The translations under genes were made by a program, and so were the position numbers. This document shows, in pieces, positions 36,064 to 48,903 of a stretch of DNA of 64,000 bases (within the stretch, counting starts at the first letter, position 1; every line of letters starts with the position of its first letter). This DNA is from Cryptomeria japonica (lineage: Eukaryota > Streptophyta > Pinopsida > Cupressales > Cupressaceae). Under the pieces are notes generated by a model. The model had not been told where the DNA came from, searched no databases, and saw only the letters and a program-made list of their open reading frames with translations. The stretch covers positions 616,648,476-616,712,475 of the forward strand of contig NC_081408.1 of assembly GCF_030272615.1 (NCBI RefSeq), written 5' to 3'.

Positions 36064-37178
36064 CAGTTTTTTATTGAGTTTTCAAATGTTGTATTTTGCA
36101 TTCCTTATTTTTACTTCTGAACTGTCATTTTCTTGAACCTAATTTGCACATTCATGGTTTTGTAGGTACTCATTTTGTTGTGAGAGAATAGAGGCATAAA
36201 CCATTTCGCCATAAAAGAATGCAATATGAACAACTAACTTTGTTTGCAGTCCCGAGATTTTGCACTTATTTTTGTTAAATTAGGCACATAAACTAATTTC
36301 AATGGAAATGAACAAACATGTCTTATGTGTTTTGATGATAGGAGAGTATTCTCTCACCTTTCTTAGGTGATTAGAAAGCTAGACTAATCTTTTTCTTTCA
36401 ATAGTGCATATATTTAGTGGGCCTTCCCTCTTGAGGAGCCTATAAGGCCAAAGCCATTAAGACCGATGAGAGGAGAACGACCCAAGTGGGAATGACTAAT
36501 GCCAAGTACTCCAACCCACTATAAAATAAATGTGATTTGATGAAAATAAAGTCAACAACAATGCTCGGGAATAGCTCTCCTCCGTATCTTCAGGTATATC
36601 AAACCTTGGTTTTCAAGGCTGGGAGACCTCTTAATTGAGTTTATACCCTAACACGCTGAACGAATCCCTTACTAGTTCCAATTAAAATTTGAAGCTACCC
36701 GGTTTACCTCCAAACATTATTAAATTCTTAGTGAATGGAGGGGGAAGAATATCTCCTTAAGATACTCACCATATGTCCCTCTTGAGTGTATGTACAAACT
36801 CCCCTTTTGAGACCTTATTGCTAGGCTCATAATGGGACTCAACTAGCTCTTGCAAAGGCAAAAAAATGAGTGCCCTTTAGGGGGTGACAAGGTTGTGTGA
36901 GCTAACAGGGTACCAAGTGTGGGCTAAGAACTAATAATCAAGCCAATCACCTTAGGATAGACTGAATGATGTGTTTTCAATTGTTCAAAACCCGTGAAAA
37001 CTTGGGCTTTCTTTAAAGCTTCTTGAACATACACTTTATGTGTCCTTTGGGACAAAAATACAATCTGAATTATGTGTTTGTAAGTCAAGTCAAAATATCA
37101 TCCATTGAAATACAACAAAAATTGCAAACTCAAACTTCAAATTGTCAAATTTACAAGTTTCACAGTAGATTAGCTCTT
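36064..37178 (+). other. Leader of element B between repeat zones
   Basis: No gene is recognised. The sequence is less repetitive than its flanks. It lies between the primer site and gag, a part that is untranslated in Tat elements. Confidence 0.5.
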
Positions 37179-37430
37179 TTGGTCCAAACAGTTGCACTTA
37201 CAATCCAAATAGTCACACTTTCAATCCAAATAGTCACACTTTCAATCCAAACAGTAGCTCTTACGGTCCAAATAGTTGCACTTTTAGTCCAAATAGTCAC
37301 ACTTTCAGTCCAAATAGTTGCACTTACCATCCAAACAATCGCACTTTCAGTCCAAACAATAGCTCTTATAGTCCAAACAGTCGCACTTTCAATCCAAACA
37401 ATAGCTCTTTCAATCCAAATAGTCGCACTT
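37179..37430 (+). repeat. 21-bp tandem repeat, leader zone 2 of element B
   Basis: Twelve units in exact 21-bp register, each like TCAATCCAAACAGTAGCTCT plus T or TCAGTCCAAATAGTTGCACT plus T. Two unit variants (GTAGCTCTT and GTCGCACTT) alternate irregularly. Confidence 0.95.
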
Positions 37431-37608
37431 TAGGTCCAAACGTCAACTCTCTTGGTATGAATGCTAACTTTCTCATATTTCAACATTAACTCTCCAAGGT
37501 TGAGCTTGCTAGGTATAAGCATCAATTTTCTCAGTCTACACATCAACTCTTGGAGTCAAAACAACCATTGTCTAAGTTCCAACATCTTAATTTGAAATAG
37601 CATAGTTC

Positions 37609-37839
37609 CTGGTCTAAACAACAGAGTTTCTGGTCCAAACAACAGCTCTTTGGGTCTCAAAGAGCAAAGTTCCTGATCTAAACAATAGAGTTCCTGGTCC
37701 AAACAACATAGTTTCTAGATCAAACAACATCTCTCTTGGTCTAAATAATAGAGCTCCTAGTATAAACAACAGAGTTCTTAGTCTAAACAGTAGCTCTCTT
37801 GGTCTAATTGTCAGCTCCCTTGGTCTAATCAATAACTCT
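37609..37839 (+). repeat. 21-bp tandem repeat, leader zone 3 of element B
   Basis: Eleven units such as CTGGTCTAAACAACAGAGTT plus T and CTTGGTCTAAACAGTAGCTC-like variants. Between zones 2 and 3, and up to zone 4, more diverged units can be followed, so 37160-38170 is essentially one array. Confidence 0.92.
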
Positions 37840-38040
37840 TTTGAGTTGAATATCAAATTGCTCATGTTTCAACGTAAGATGTCCTAGTTTGTACTTTTTA
37901 GGTCTAAATATCAGTTCTCTGAGTCGAAAAATCACAAATTTGGGTCAAAATTACAATCTCTTTAGTTCAAACACTCAATTTGCTAAGTCTAAACATCATA
38001 TTTTGAACTTTAGAGTTACAGCATTACAGAATAGCATTTA

Positions 38041-38166
38041 TGGTTAGTATAGAACCATTTCTAGTCTATTCCTCAACATTTTTGGTCAATATAGCAGCGA
38101 AACTGGTCAGCTTGTCAGTGTTTCTGGTCAGTATAACAACGTTCCTAGTCATTTTGTCGGTATTTC
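38041..38166 (+). repeat. 21-bp tandem repeat, leader zone 4 of element B
   Basis: Six units like TGGTCAGTATAACAACGTTC plus C. They resemble zone 1 more than zones 2 and 3. Confidence 0.85.
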
Positions 38167-38756
38167 TGGTAATATGCACCGAAATTAGAAAACAAAAACA
38201 ACCCATTTCTCAGACAGTCAAACATAGAGACTAGGTCATCTTCTTGGGTCACTCAATCATGTTATCTTCTATCAAAATAGATTCAAGACTAGACATGCTA
38301 AAGGTTCTCAAGTATTCATGTCCAACAAGTTTAAGATCTAACACCTTAAAGTGCAACGCCACATTTTCTTTGATAAACTGATCGTTCAAACATTTTCTCA
38401 TCAGGATCTATCATCCTTTATAATGAAACTACAACACTTGATAAGAATAACCTTTTTCTTTATCATAGGACATATCATTCCTATTGAACTTGGTCATATC
38501 AAAAATCACAAAATTTGCACTCCAAAACTAAGATTAAAAAACTTGCAAACAAGCAAATACTTGAAAAGATCATTTCATGTCTATTCATCTATACTATTTA
38601 CCTCAACAATTGATCACTTATTGTGACACATTATAGAATATTTAAACCTCACAAAACATTCAAAACACGTGTATGCCCATTTTAACTAGGGCTTAGAGAC
38701 AAAATATTGCAGAAACAGAAATAGAAACATTTGAAATAACTAAAGATTATAGGAAC

Positions 38757-40344
38757 ATGGAACACAAAAATGAAATACAAGAAGAAGGGGAAATAACAGA
38801 ATAACATCTTAGAGAAATCAAACAAGATCCTAAATTCGATAAATTTATGGAGAAAATATTAGAAGGAGAGAAAGAAATATACTTCCTAATGTTATCTAAA
38901 TCTAGTGCTACACTCCCCAAAGATTTTGATGTGAGCAAATTAGGACAAAAGAGAAGTAACTCTTTCCATGATAACGAATGACATGAGAATATTTTCGGTC
39001 ACCAAAAGGATGACACATCAATTCCTGATAACATGAGAACTAATGAGAAAATTTATATTCCCAAAAAGGATGACGTAGAAATTCTCAATGATATCAAATC
39101 TAATAAGGACACAAGAAAGAGTTGAGATGATACAAGAAGAGATCAAGATCATACTAAAACACTCACTCATGGTTATACAAGAACAAATCATTTTGATAAT
39201 TTTATCACATCTCTTACACAACAAATACAAACGCTGCAAACATAAATTCGAGATATGCAAAGAGGAACTGTTAGAAGATATTCACTTTGGGCAATTTGTC
39301 CTTACCCATTTAATAGAAATCTAAACATGATACCATTTCCTACGGGTTGTGAAACTCCAAGATATGATAAATATAATGGAAGCACTGATTCCCAAGATCA
39401 TATACAAGAATTTTGCACGATGAGTATGGAGTTTGCACATGAGGATACATACCTGATGAGATTATTTCCAAAGAGCTTAAGTGGACTAGCTATGGAATGG
39501 TTCTCCAAACTTCCCCCTGGAATTAGATCATTCACATAATTGGTGGATAAGTTTTTTTCACAATACTCTTACAACATTCAACATGAGGTCACAATGCTCA
39601 ACCTATGTAATACTAAACAAAATAGTGGAGAACTTTTCATGACCTTTCTATAGAGATGGAGATGGTTAGATTCACGATATCCTCATATAATGCCAAAGTA
39701 TGAGAAAATGGATATATTCATCGACAACCTAAACAATCAAATGAGTTATAATCTGAAAATGCAATGTCATCAAAATTTTGAAATATGATTGATAACAGAA
39801 TTAGAATGGAAGAAGATATGGTAAAGAAAGGTGAGTTGAAGCTATACAAAGGAGGATTTCATCCTCCTAATAACAATGATAAGCCAAAATTTTGGAATAG
39901 AAATCAAAATTTTGTCAACAATGGGATAGTGGATAACAACAATGTAAAACCAAAGAAACCGGTTTTTAATTTATCCAATCACTCAGCAGCAACTCAACAA
40001 AACAACAATCATAAAAAATCAATTGTCAACAATTTCTTTCGACAAAAATTTACAAACATTGGTGGACCACTTGGGTTAGTATTAAAGACGCTTCTCGTAA
40101 ACAAGTTAATTACCTTGCTAGAAGCAAGAAACTTTGAACCCAAGGTAAAACCTTCTTGGTGGAACAACAACCATTATTGTGATTTCCATCGAAAGAAAGG
40201 ACACTAAACAAATGTTTGTCAATGGTTAAAACATGTCATCCAAGATTTGATTGATAATGGAGTGATAACTGTGGATGGACATACAACAAACGAATCTCAT
40301 ACAACTTTGAAAACTCCACTTCCTAACTATGAGAAGGGTGAATT
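38757..40344 (+). pseudogene. gag of element B, interrupted by Copia-2
   Basis: The frame can be followed from the ATG at 38757 (MEHKNEIQEEGE) through several stops. The retrotransposon gag domain is clear at 39330-39780: PRYDKYNGSTDSQDHIQEF, MRLFPKSLSGLAMEWFSKLP and MDIFIDNLNNQMSYNLKMQC. After a frameshift near 39785 comes a basic, Asn-rich part and a zinc-knuckle-like NNHYCDFHRKKGH (about 40165). gag is split at 40344 by Copia-2 and resumes at 48034. It would form the virus-like particle. The true start may lie further upstream. Confidence 0.88.
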
Positions 40345-41907
40345 TGTTAGTTAAATGAGAGGGGGGGGGGGTGAATCAGATAAACTCACAATTCAATGAT
40401 CTATCTAGATTCAACCTCGGTAGAACTTACTTGACATGCAACTATGACTGTAAATCATTCAAACTCATAAACTGATAAACTTGAAACATCAAAACACATT
40501 TAACACCAGATTTAACGTGGAAACCCAAATAGGGAAAAACCTCTATGTTATTTTGAACCCACTAAGAAAATATACTCTTCTAGAGTATGCTCGATTAAAA
40601 GCCAATCCTGTCAAAGATTACATAAACACATTGCTATATGTGACCCAGTCAAGGGATTTCCCTTAGATCTATCAAAATCTTGCACTTTGTTAGAAGTGAC
40701 CTTGTCAAAGGATTTCAAACACTCAATTAGAATGTTACCTTGCTAGAGGATTTACAAATAAGACTGTTAGGTCCACTCGGTTAAGAGATTTCCTGTCACT
40801 TACAAAAATAAATAACAGTAATAAAATATATCTGCAACTTCACATCTAAAATGTTATAGTAGACTCTATGTGCTCAAAATAATCTTGTCATAAGACTTAT
40901 CTTCCTCCTTGCTGGGCTTCTCACTCTCTTCTTCAATTAGATCTTCAATCTTCTGTACTTGGTAATCACTTCAGCAGCATCACTATTCTTCTATTTGTCT
41001 GCATCCTTTGTTCATCAACTATTCCTTATTTATAAGCAATTCCCAACTGCTTAATCTCCTTAATCACATTTCCCATGATTAATATCAGCCATCAGATCTT
41101 CAAACTTGACTAGGTTCATTGAATCCTCCAAACTGAAATTTTTTTTATCTTGTCTTGAAACTTGTATTCCTTCCTTGGTACTTGTGCTTAGTTATGACCG
41201 TTCAATCTGCGCTGTAGATCTAACTCTTGAATTTTCATTGTCGTTGATCCTTAACAAACTTCTTGCACAACATTCCAATCTTCTATAAATCTCTAGCTCA
41301 TTGGCATCCTTCATTTAATAATGTATTTATTCATCCAATGCATTCTGTTACTGCTTAGTTGACACTCGGTTAATTCTGAACATTACTCGTTAGACATTAT
41401 ATATTCATCTTGGTTACTGTCTCGGTAGCTTTGCTTGCTGACGACACTCAGTGACTTCTTTCTTCTTTAACCAACATCGATAACCTTGGAATTTACCGAC
41501 TGGCTCCTTGCTCGATAAAATAGAATAGTATCAAACCTTTACTCATTCGATTACATGAAATCTTTTCTCCTTCTTATTCAGTCTTCAAATACACATGTAT
41601 AGGATATCAAAACAATCAAAATAACATAATCTCATCACTGTCTAACTCAGTAATAGTTTCCCATTGAATAACTTATTACTCGCCTCCATTTTCTCATTCT
41701 TTCAGTGTCACTTACCGACATCTTTATACTCATCAAAACATACTCTTTAAGATATGGCAACATCATACTGAATCAGAAAATCAATTGCTTGACATCAATG
41801 ACAAAATAATATTATTAAGACAATAATCATCCTTCATCAATTGTATCATCAATCTCCAACAACCTTCTCAATATCATCATACCAACAAACTTAATGCAAT
41901 TCCAACA
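40345..41907 (-). repeat. 3' LTR of Copia-2
   Basis: Plus strand from TGTTAGTTAAATGAG to TTCCAACA, 1563 bp, with a G-run of eleven at about 40361. Confidence 0.92.
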
Positions 41908-41921
41908 ATCTCCCCCTTTGG
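41908..41921 (-). other. Polypurine tract of Copia-2
   Basis: The minus strand reads CCAAAGGGGGAGAT directly before the 3' LTR. Confidence 0.8.
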
Positions 41922-42256
41922 CATTAATGGCAATACCAACTTGATGTATTCCAATTGATTCAAACTGCTATTATTCTTCTCCTGTTATCCTTAAGCTGTA
42001 AACTTCTCTTGTAATCTTCTCCCCCTTTGACAACAATGCCAAAAGTAAAACTAATCCATGATTACTTCCCCTGTGAAGTAATTTTCTGGCAGTTAAAACA
42101 TATACAAATGTACAATCTCAGTCTCAGTCAGGGCATCTTGTCTTCATTCACTATTTCCTACACAACTTTAGGCAACCTTCTAAAGTGTGTAAATCAGCAT
42201 CAACTCACAAATAGTATTCTGTAGAGTCATAGAATTGATGCTTTCACCGAATTCTG

Positions 42257-44284
42257 TCAGTGAGTACTAGATAGGGGTAGGACCCCTAACTTACTTTTGA
42301 GATACTCAAAAGTGTCCCTTGGTAGTGGCTTTGTGTAGATGTCTACTATTTGTTCCTTTGTGCTAGCATATTCCAACACAACTTTCTTTTCTTGAACTTC
42401 TTCTCTTAGATAATGATATTTTATAGAAATATGCTTTGTCTTAGAGTGCATTAACGGATTCTTTGAAATGTTACTAGTATTAACACAAAATATAGTTACT
42501 ACTTCGGTAACTATCTCATTCATACCTTCCAACAGTTATTTGATCCATGCTATATTGGTACAATTTAATGCTATAGTGACATGTTCAGCTTCAGCAATTG
42601 ACTGTGAAATGTGTCCTTGTTTCTTGCTAAGCCAACTCACTAGTCTTTCTCCCAAAAAGAAAGCTCCACTGCTTGTACTTTTCCTGTAATCAATATTTCC
42701 TACCCAATCAACATCAGTATAGACTTTTAAGTCCAAATTATTCTTCTTTTTATATAGTAAACCATAATCTTCAGTGCCTCTCAAGTATCTGAAAATTCTC
42801 TTGATTGTTGTCATATGGGTTTCTTTGGGATCTGCAGAAAATCTTGCAGCTATACCTACTGCATGTGCTATATCAGGCCTGCTATGAACTACATATTGCA
42901 ACTTTCCAATCATAGATCGGTAAAGTGTCTCATCAACAGATGCAGATTCATCATTCTTTGATAGTTTACAATTAGTAGTCATAGGAGTACTTATAGGTTT
43001 AGAATCCTCCATTCCAAATTTCTTCAAGATTTCCTTTATATACTTGGATTGAGTAATGAAAATCCCATTTTTCATTTGTAGTATTTGTAAACCTATAAAA
43101 TACTTTATTTCACCGATTAATGACATCTCAAATTCTTTACACATTTCATTTCCAAAGTTCTTGCAGAAAGAATCATTTCCACAAAAAATAATATATTCAA
43201 TAAATATGGCTGAAATCAGTATTTCATTATCCTCATCATTCTTCATATATATGTTGTTGTTTTCACTAGTCCTCATAAATCCAATATTTATTAAGTAGGA
43301 GTGCAACCTTTCATACCATGCTCTAGGTGCTTGCTTTAGGCCATATAAAGCTTTGTTCAACTTACATACCTGATCTTTATTCTTCTCTTCAATAAATCCT
43401 TTAGGTTGTTCAATATAGACTTCTTCTTCTAGTATACCATTTAAAAATGCAGATTTAACATCCATTTGAGATACCTTGAAATTTTTGTAAGCAACATATG
43501 CCAACAATGTTCTCACTCCCTCAAGTCTTGCCATAGGTGCAAAAGTCTCACCATAGTCTATTCCTTCTTCTTGAGCACAACTTGTGCAAACTAGCCTTGC
43601 TTTATTCTGAATGACCTCACCTTTTTCATTTAGCTTATTTATGAAAATCCACTTTGTACCGATTACATTTTTCTCTTTTGGTCTTGGGACTAGTGTCCAT
43701 GTTTCATTTTTCTTGATTTGTTCAATCTCTTCTGTCATAGCATTCACCCAATCTTCATTGCTTAATGCCTCTTTTACTATCCTCGGTTCAAACTCGGATA
43801 TCAAACATGTGTTCTATCTTAGTTTGTTCCTTGTCATCACTGGAGCATCCTTATCTCCTATAATCTGACTTGATGCATGATTTCTTTTGACATATTTTGC
43901 TAATATAGGCTCAGTAGGCTCTGTATGATCTTATTCATCACTCGATAACTGAGTATTTTCTTCATTGGCTTTCTCGGTTAGACTTCTCGATTGTACATAT
44001 ACAAACTCTTCATAATCTTCTGGTTCTCTGAAATTTCCTTCATCATTCTGTTTTGCAAATTCATCAATTTTCACATTTGCACTTTCCACTATTTTGTTAG
44101 ATGATTTGATCAGACATTTAAATGCTTTACTCCTAGAGGAATAACCAAGAAATGTTCCTTCCTCACTTTTCTGATCAAATTTTCCATTTATGTCATATTT
44201 GTGAACATAACATCTACTTCCAAATATTTTAAAATAACTTACATTTGGTTTCTTTTCATACCAGATTTCATACGGTGTTGTCAT
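42257..44284 (-). pseudogene. Copia-2 pol: integrase end, RT, RNase H
   Basis: The integrase end starts at 44284 (TPYEIWYEKKPNVSYFKIFG). A 422-residue open frame (43804-42536) then carries a nearly complete RT and RNase [57 protein letters not shown] and TDVDWVGNIDYRKSTSSGAF. The RT catalytic Asp pair is replaced by Glu-Tyr (IFIEYIIF, residues 203-204 at about 43198-43193). So the long open frame encodes a dead enzyme. It ends HISIKYHYLREEVQ and LGVLPLSSTH, as in Copia-1. Confidence 0.93.
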
Positions 44285-44421
44285 AGTTCCTTTCTTCAGT
44301 TGTACTCAGTTCAGGGTGTAAACTGTAGTGCTTATAGCTTCTCTCCAAAATATTTGAGGTACTCTCTTTTCTATCATCAAGGTTCTAGCACAATCTACAA
44401 TTGATCTATTTCTTCTTTCAG

Positions 44422-46426
44422 CTATCCCATTTTGTTGTGGTGTTCTCGGTGCAGACACTTGTCTCTTATACCATGATCATTGCAAAATAAGTTAAATTCA
44501 TCTGAAATGAACTCTCCTCTTCTATCAAATCTTAAACATTTCAACTTTCTTCCTGTTTCATTTTCAACTCTTTCCTTATACCATTTGAACATTTGAAAGG
44601 CTTCTGATTTCTCTTTTAAAAATATAACTAACATCATCCTTGAGTAATCATCAACAAATAATATGAAGTATTTATCACCATAATAACTTTGAACTTTCAT
44701 AGGACCACAAAGATTAGTGTGTACAAGATCTAAAATTCCTTTAGAAGTGTAAGACTTACTTGTAAATCTTGATTTTTTCATCTTACCCATTTGGCATCCT
44801 CGGCATATTGCATTCTCAGGTTTTTCCAAGCTCGGTAGACCTCTTACATGGTGCTTCTTACTTATTTTGATCAAGTTATCAAAATTTGCATGACAAAACC
44901 TTTTATGCCATAACCAAGTATCTTCTATTTTTTCATACATAAAATTGATCCGAGTTGAGTCAAGTTGAAATGTATTACCTCTTGTTTGAGTCTCAGTAGC
45001 AGCCAACTTTCCATGTTTGTCATGAACTTTGACAATTCCTTTCTGAAATTCTATTTGGTATCCTGTATTGTTTAGTTGTGCTACACTCAACAAATTGTAT
45101 TTCAGACCTTCAACCCAATATACATCATCACATTTAGCATTGTTAAGAAGTCTAATAGAACCTTTACCTTTCATGGGACATGGTGCATCATTACCAAATC
45201 TTACATAACCTCCATCATAATCTTCTAATTTAACAAACTTGTGTTTATCACATGTTATGTGATGTGAGCATCCACTATCTATGATCCAAGAATCATTATT
45301 ATTTATGTGTGATATTAAGGCTTTTTCTTCATACCTTTCTTTATCTGATCCATCTTTGATAGCTACATATACAACTTCCTTTGTCTCAGTCCCATCATAT
45401 TTATCATCATTGAATTCCTCATCAGCTACTAGGCATGTCTTTCTATCTCTCCTTCTGAAGTCTTGGTGCCCTCTGTATTGGTTGTCTTTCTGTTTGTCAT
45501 CACGGTATTCTCTCTTTTCACTAGATTCTTTGTTGGGATAGTTAGAAGCCATATGTCCAATTTTATCACAGTTAAAACATTTTAAAGGTAACTTTTCTTT
45601 ATACTTACCTTTGCCTCCTGGTAACCTTCTGGCCAATAATGCTTCAAACTCTTCTTGCTTTCTGATTTCCTCATATAGTTTGTGTACTTCTTCCATGTTT
45701 TTGTGAAATATCTCACTTGCTTGACTGTGATTTCCTTCAGCATACTTATACATTCTATCATTGTAATCATTAGATTCACCAAGATGAAAATAACTGAATA
45801 CAGATTCAACTTTGTTTACCGAAGACCCACTGTTATCAAAATTACTTAACTCAAAAGCATGTAGCTTACCGATAGTAGCATCCAAAGAGACTGGCATGTT
45901 TGGTACAGACCTTAATTAATTAATTGCAGAGACTCGAATGGCATAAGCAGGTAGAAGTGTTCTCAGCAACTTACTTGTTACATCCTTTTCTTCAATAGTT
46001 CCTCCTTCTCCTTTGATTTGATTGACAGTTTCCTTTAACCTTGTACTGTATTGGATTATGTTCTCACCTTCATTCATTCTCATGGATTTGAGTTGTCCTC
46101 TTAAACTATCTTCTTTTTCTCTTTGAACATGTTCATCACCACCATACACAGATGTAAGCTTATTCCACATAGCTTTGGCATCATTGCAACCTTCTAGATC
46201 ATTAAACTCTGAGTCGGTCAATGCTGATGCTATTTCAATCATTGCTTGAATATGTTGTTGTTTTGCCTTTATTTCTTATAGTCATAGGGTAGGTGCTAGG
46301 TGCAGTGTAATCATTCTCCAGATAATATATTGCATATTCTCCAATTCTTGATAAGTGCAGCTTCATCCTTTTCTGCCATGTGGTGAAACTTGACTTGTTC
46401 AACTTTGGTGCATCCCTTTTATACAT
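44422..46426 (-). pseudogene. Copia-2 gag, protease and integrase N-terminal part
   Basis: gag starts at the ATG at 46426 (MYKRDAPKLNKSSFTTWQKR). A frameshift near 46240 and a stop near 45915 follow, then a 491-residue open frame (45897-44422). The zinc knuckle reads CFNCDKIGHMASNY, so its last Cys is lost. Protease has SWIIDSGCSHHIT. The integrase zinc site is intact (HKRFCHANF to CRGCQMGK). The first catalytic Asp reads Asn in LVHTNLCGPM; the second survives in CLRFDRRGEF. The frame breaks before the Glu. Gag and pol share one frame here, as usual for Copia. Confidence 0.93.
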
Positions 46427-46475
46427 CTTCTGATCTTGCCTCAAGTTCCTTTAAACTTTTCTTTCAGAGTTCTAG

Positions 46476-46488
46476 CTCTACTACAAGT
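46476..46488 (-). other. Degenerate primer-binding site of Copia-2
   Basis: The minus strand reads CTTGTAGTAGAGC where Copia-1 has TTGGTATCAGAGC. The sequences after it align well (GAGCT, then CTCTG and GAAGAAA or GAAAGAAA), so the position is certain but several primer-pairing bases have changed. Confidence 0.6.
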
Positions 46489-48033
46489 TGTTAGTTAAAT
46501 GAGAGGGGGGGTGAATCAAATAAACTCACAATTCAATGATCTATCTAGATTCAACCTCGGTAGAACTTACTTGACATGCAACTATGATGTAAATCACTCA
46601 AACTCATAAACTGATAAACTTGAAACATCAAAACACATTTAACACCAGATTTAATGTGGAAACCCAAATAGGGAAAAACCACTATGGGATTTCGGACCCA
46701 CTAACAAAATATACTCTTCTAGAGTATGCTCGGTTAAAAGCTAATCCTGTTAAAGAGTACATAAACACATTTCTATATATGACCTGATCAAGAGATTTCC
46801 CTCAGATCTATCAGAATCATGCACTTTGTTAGAAGTGACCTTGTCAAAGGATTTCAAACACTCAATTAGAATGTTACCTTGCTATAGGATTTACAAAGAG
46901 GACTGTTAGGTCCACTCAGTTAAGAGATTTCCTGTCACTTACAAAAATAAATAACAGTAATAAAATATATCTGCAACTTCACATCTGAAATGTTATAGCA
47001 AACTCTATGTGCTCAAAATAATCTTGTCATAAGACTTATCTTCCTCCTTGCTGGGCTTCTCACTCTGTTCTTCAATTAGATCTTCAATCTTCTATACTCA
47101 GTAATCACTTCAGCAACATCACTATTCTTCTATTTGCCCGCATCCATTGTTCATCAACTATTCCTTATTTATAAGAAATTCCTAACCGCTTAATATCCTT
47201 AATCACATTTCCTATGATTAATATCAGCCATCATATCTTCAAACTTGACTAGGTTAATTGAATCCTTCAAATTGAAAAACATTTTATCTTGCCTTGAAAC
47301 TTGTATTCCTTCCTTGGTACTTGTGCTCGGTTATGACTGTTCAATCTACACTGTAGATCTAACTCTTGGATTTTTATTGTCATTGATCCTTAACAAACTT
47401 CTTGCATGACATTCCAATCTTCTATAAATCTCCAGCTCATTGGCATCCTTCATTTAATAATGTATTTATTCATCTAATGCATTCTATTACTGCTCGGTTG
47501 ATGCTCGGTTAATTCTGAACTTTACTCGGTAGACATTCTATATTCATCTTGGTAGCTTTGCTTGCTGACGACGCTCAGTGACTTCTTTCTTCTTTAACCG
47601 ACATTGATAACCTTGGAATTTACCGACTGGCTCCTTGCTCGGTAAAATAGAATAGTATCAAACCTTTACTCATTCTATTACATGAAATCTTTTCTCCTTC
47701 TTATTCAATCTTCGAATACACATATATAGGATATCAAAACAATCAAAATAACATAATCTTATCATTGGCTAACTCGGTAATAGTTGCCCATTGAATAACT
47801 TATTACTCCCCTCCATTTTCTCATTCTTTCAGTGTCACTTACCGACATCTTTATACTCATCAAAACATACTCTTTAAGATATGGCAACATCATACTGAAT
47901 CAGAAAATCAATTGCTTGACATCAATGACAAAATAATATTATTAAGACAGTAATCATCCTTCATCAATTGTACATCAACCTCCAACAACCTTCTCAATAT
48001 CATCATACCAACAAACTTAATGTAATGCCAACA
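46489..48033 (-). repeat. 5' LTR of Copia-2
   Basis: 1545 bp with the same termini as the 3' LTR. TATA box at 47166-47173 (minus strand TATAAATA). Confidence 0.92.
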
Positions 48034-48903
48034 TAATCATCAATAGAGAAGAATGATAAAGGTAAAGAAAAGGTAAACTATGCTCATGGATATGACAATG
48101 TGGTAAATGTGATCGTGGTTAAAGAGAAACAACATCTAGAATCGACTCATGCTATCACAAGAAGCAAAGCCAAAGTTGTTTTGCTAGGTCCTACAACTAA
48201 CATGTCATCGACTATAAAATAATACAATCTAGTGGATCAACTATAGAAGACCCTCGTGCAAATATCCATCTTATAAATTTTAAAGCTTTCACCTGCACAC
48301 AAAGAAATTCTAGAAAGAGCATTAGTAGATACAATAGCGTGCAAAGATGTTGATATAGATAAATTCCAAACCATGGTGGGACACCTCACAACCCCTCACT
48401 GCTTATTATTTACCAAAGGAGATGACATGTCCTTGCAATATCCCCATAATGCTCCCTTGCATATTGAAGTCCTCATTCACAAGATGCACATTAAATGTGT
48501 CCTAATAGATGGTGGAGCTAGCTTAAGAATTTTCTCATTAAGTCTTGTCTGTGGTCTAGGTTATTCAGAAGATGTAGTTGATACTCCAAAAAAGATCACC
48601 ATCAAAGCATATGATGAAGAAGAGTGTTCCTGTAAAAGAATTGTGATATTACCCATCAGAGTGGGACCTTTGCAGAAAGACACAACCTACCAAGTTCTAG
48701 ACTTGGACTTATCATACAACATACTCTTGGGAAGACCCTGGATACATGACATACAAGATGTTCCATCAACATATCATCAATGCCTCAAATTTCCCTACAA
48801 TGGACAAAAAATCATGATCTTAGCAAACTCAAATCCATTTCAGTACTGTAGTAATCTCAAACCAGCTCAAGAGGTCATTGTTCCTCATAATAGGGGGGCA
48901 TAA
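48034..48903 (+). pseudogene. gag end and aspartic protease of element B
   Basis: Directly after Copia-2 the gag frame resumes (SSIEKNDKGKEKVNYAHGYD). A 176-residue open frame from 48373 holds the protease: the active-site motif is VLIDGGASLRIFSL at about 48500. The second half has NILLGRPWIHDIQDVPSTYH (about 48715-48775). In this lineage DGGAS stands for the DTG or DSG of other retropepsins. The protease cleaves the Gag-Pol polyprotein in the particle. The open frame itself is undamaged but isolated between stops. Confidence 0.88.

Larger units (their letters stand above)
40345..48033 (-). mobile_element. Copia-2, complete Ty1/Copia element inserted in gag of element B
   Basis: A 7689-bp element related to Copia-1 in all genes but with a different LTR start (TGTTAGTTAAATGAG against TGATAGTTCTGATAC on the plus strand). 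Host flanks read GAATT on the left and TAATC on the right. A common GAATC with one transition or transversion in each copy would be the target duplication, and it restores the gag frame of element B. It is younger than element B by nesting. Confidence 0.93.

Noticed and set aside
37023-37433. 136-residue open frame of hydrophobic heptads in the leader of element B
   Set aside because: The 21-bp tandem repeat keeps every frame open, so the frame is explained by the repeat. No evidence for translation.
37614-37865. 83-residue minus-strand open frame with RPRELLF-like repeats
   Set aside because: Same cause: the antisense reading of the 21-bp array.
37160-38170. CRISPR-like array
   Set aside because: Units follow directly on each other without spacers, and the setting is a plant retrotransposon leader.
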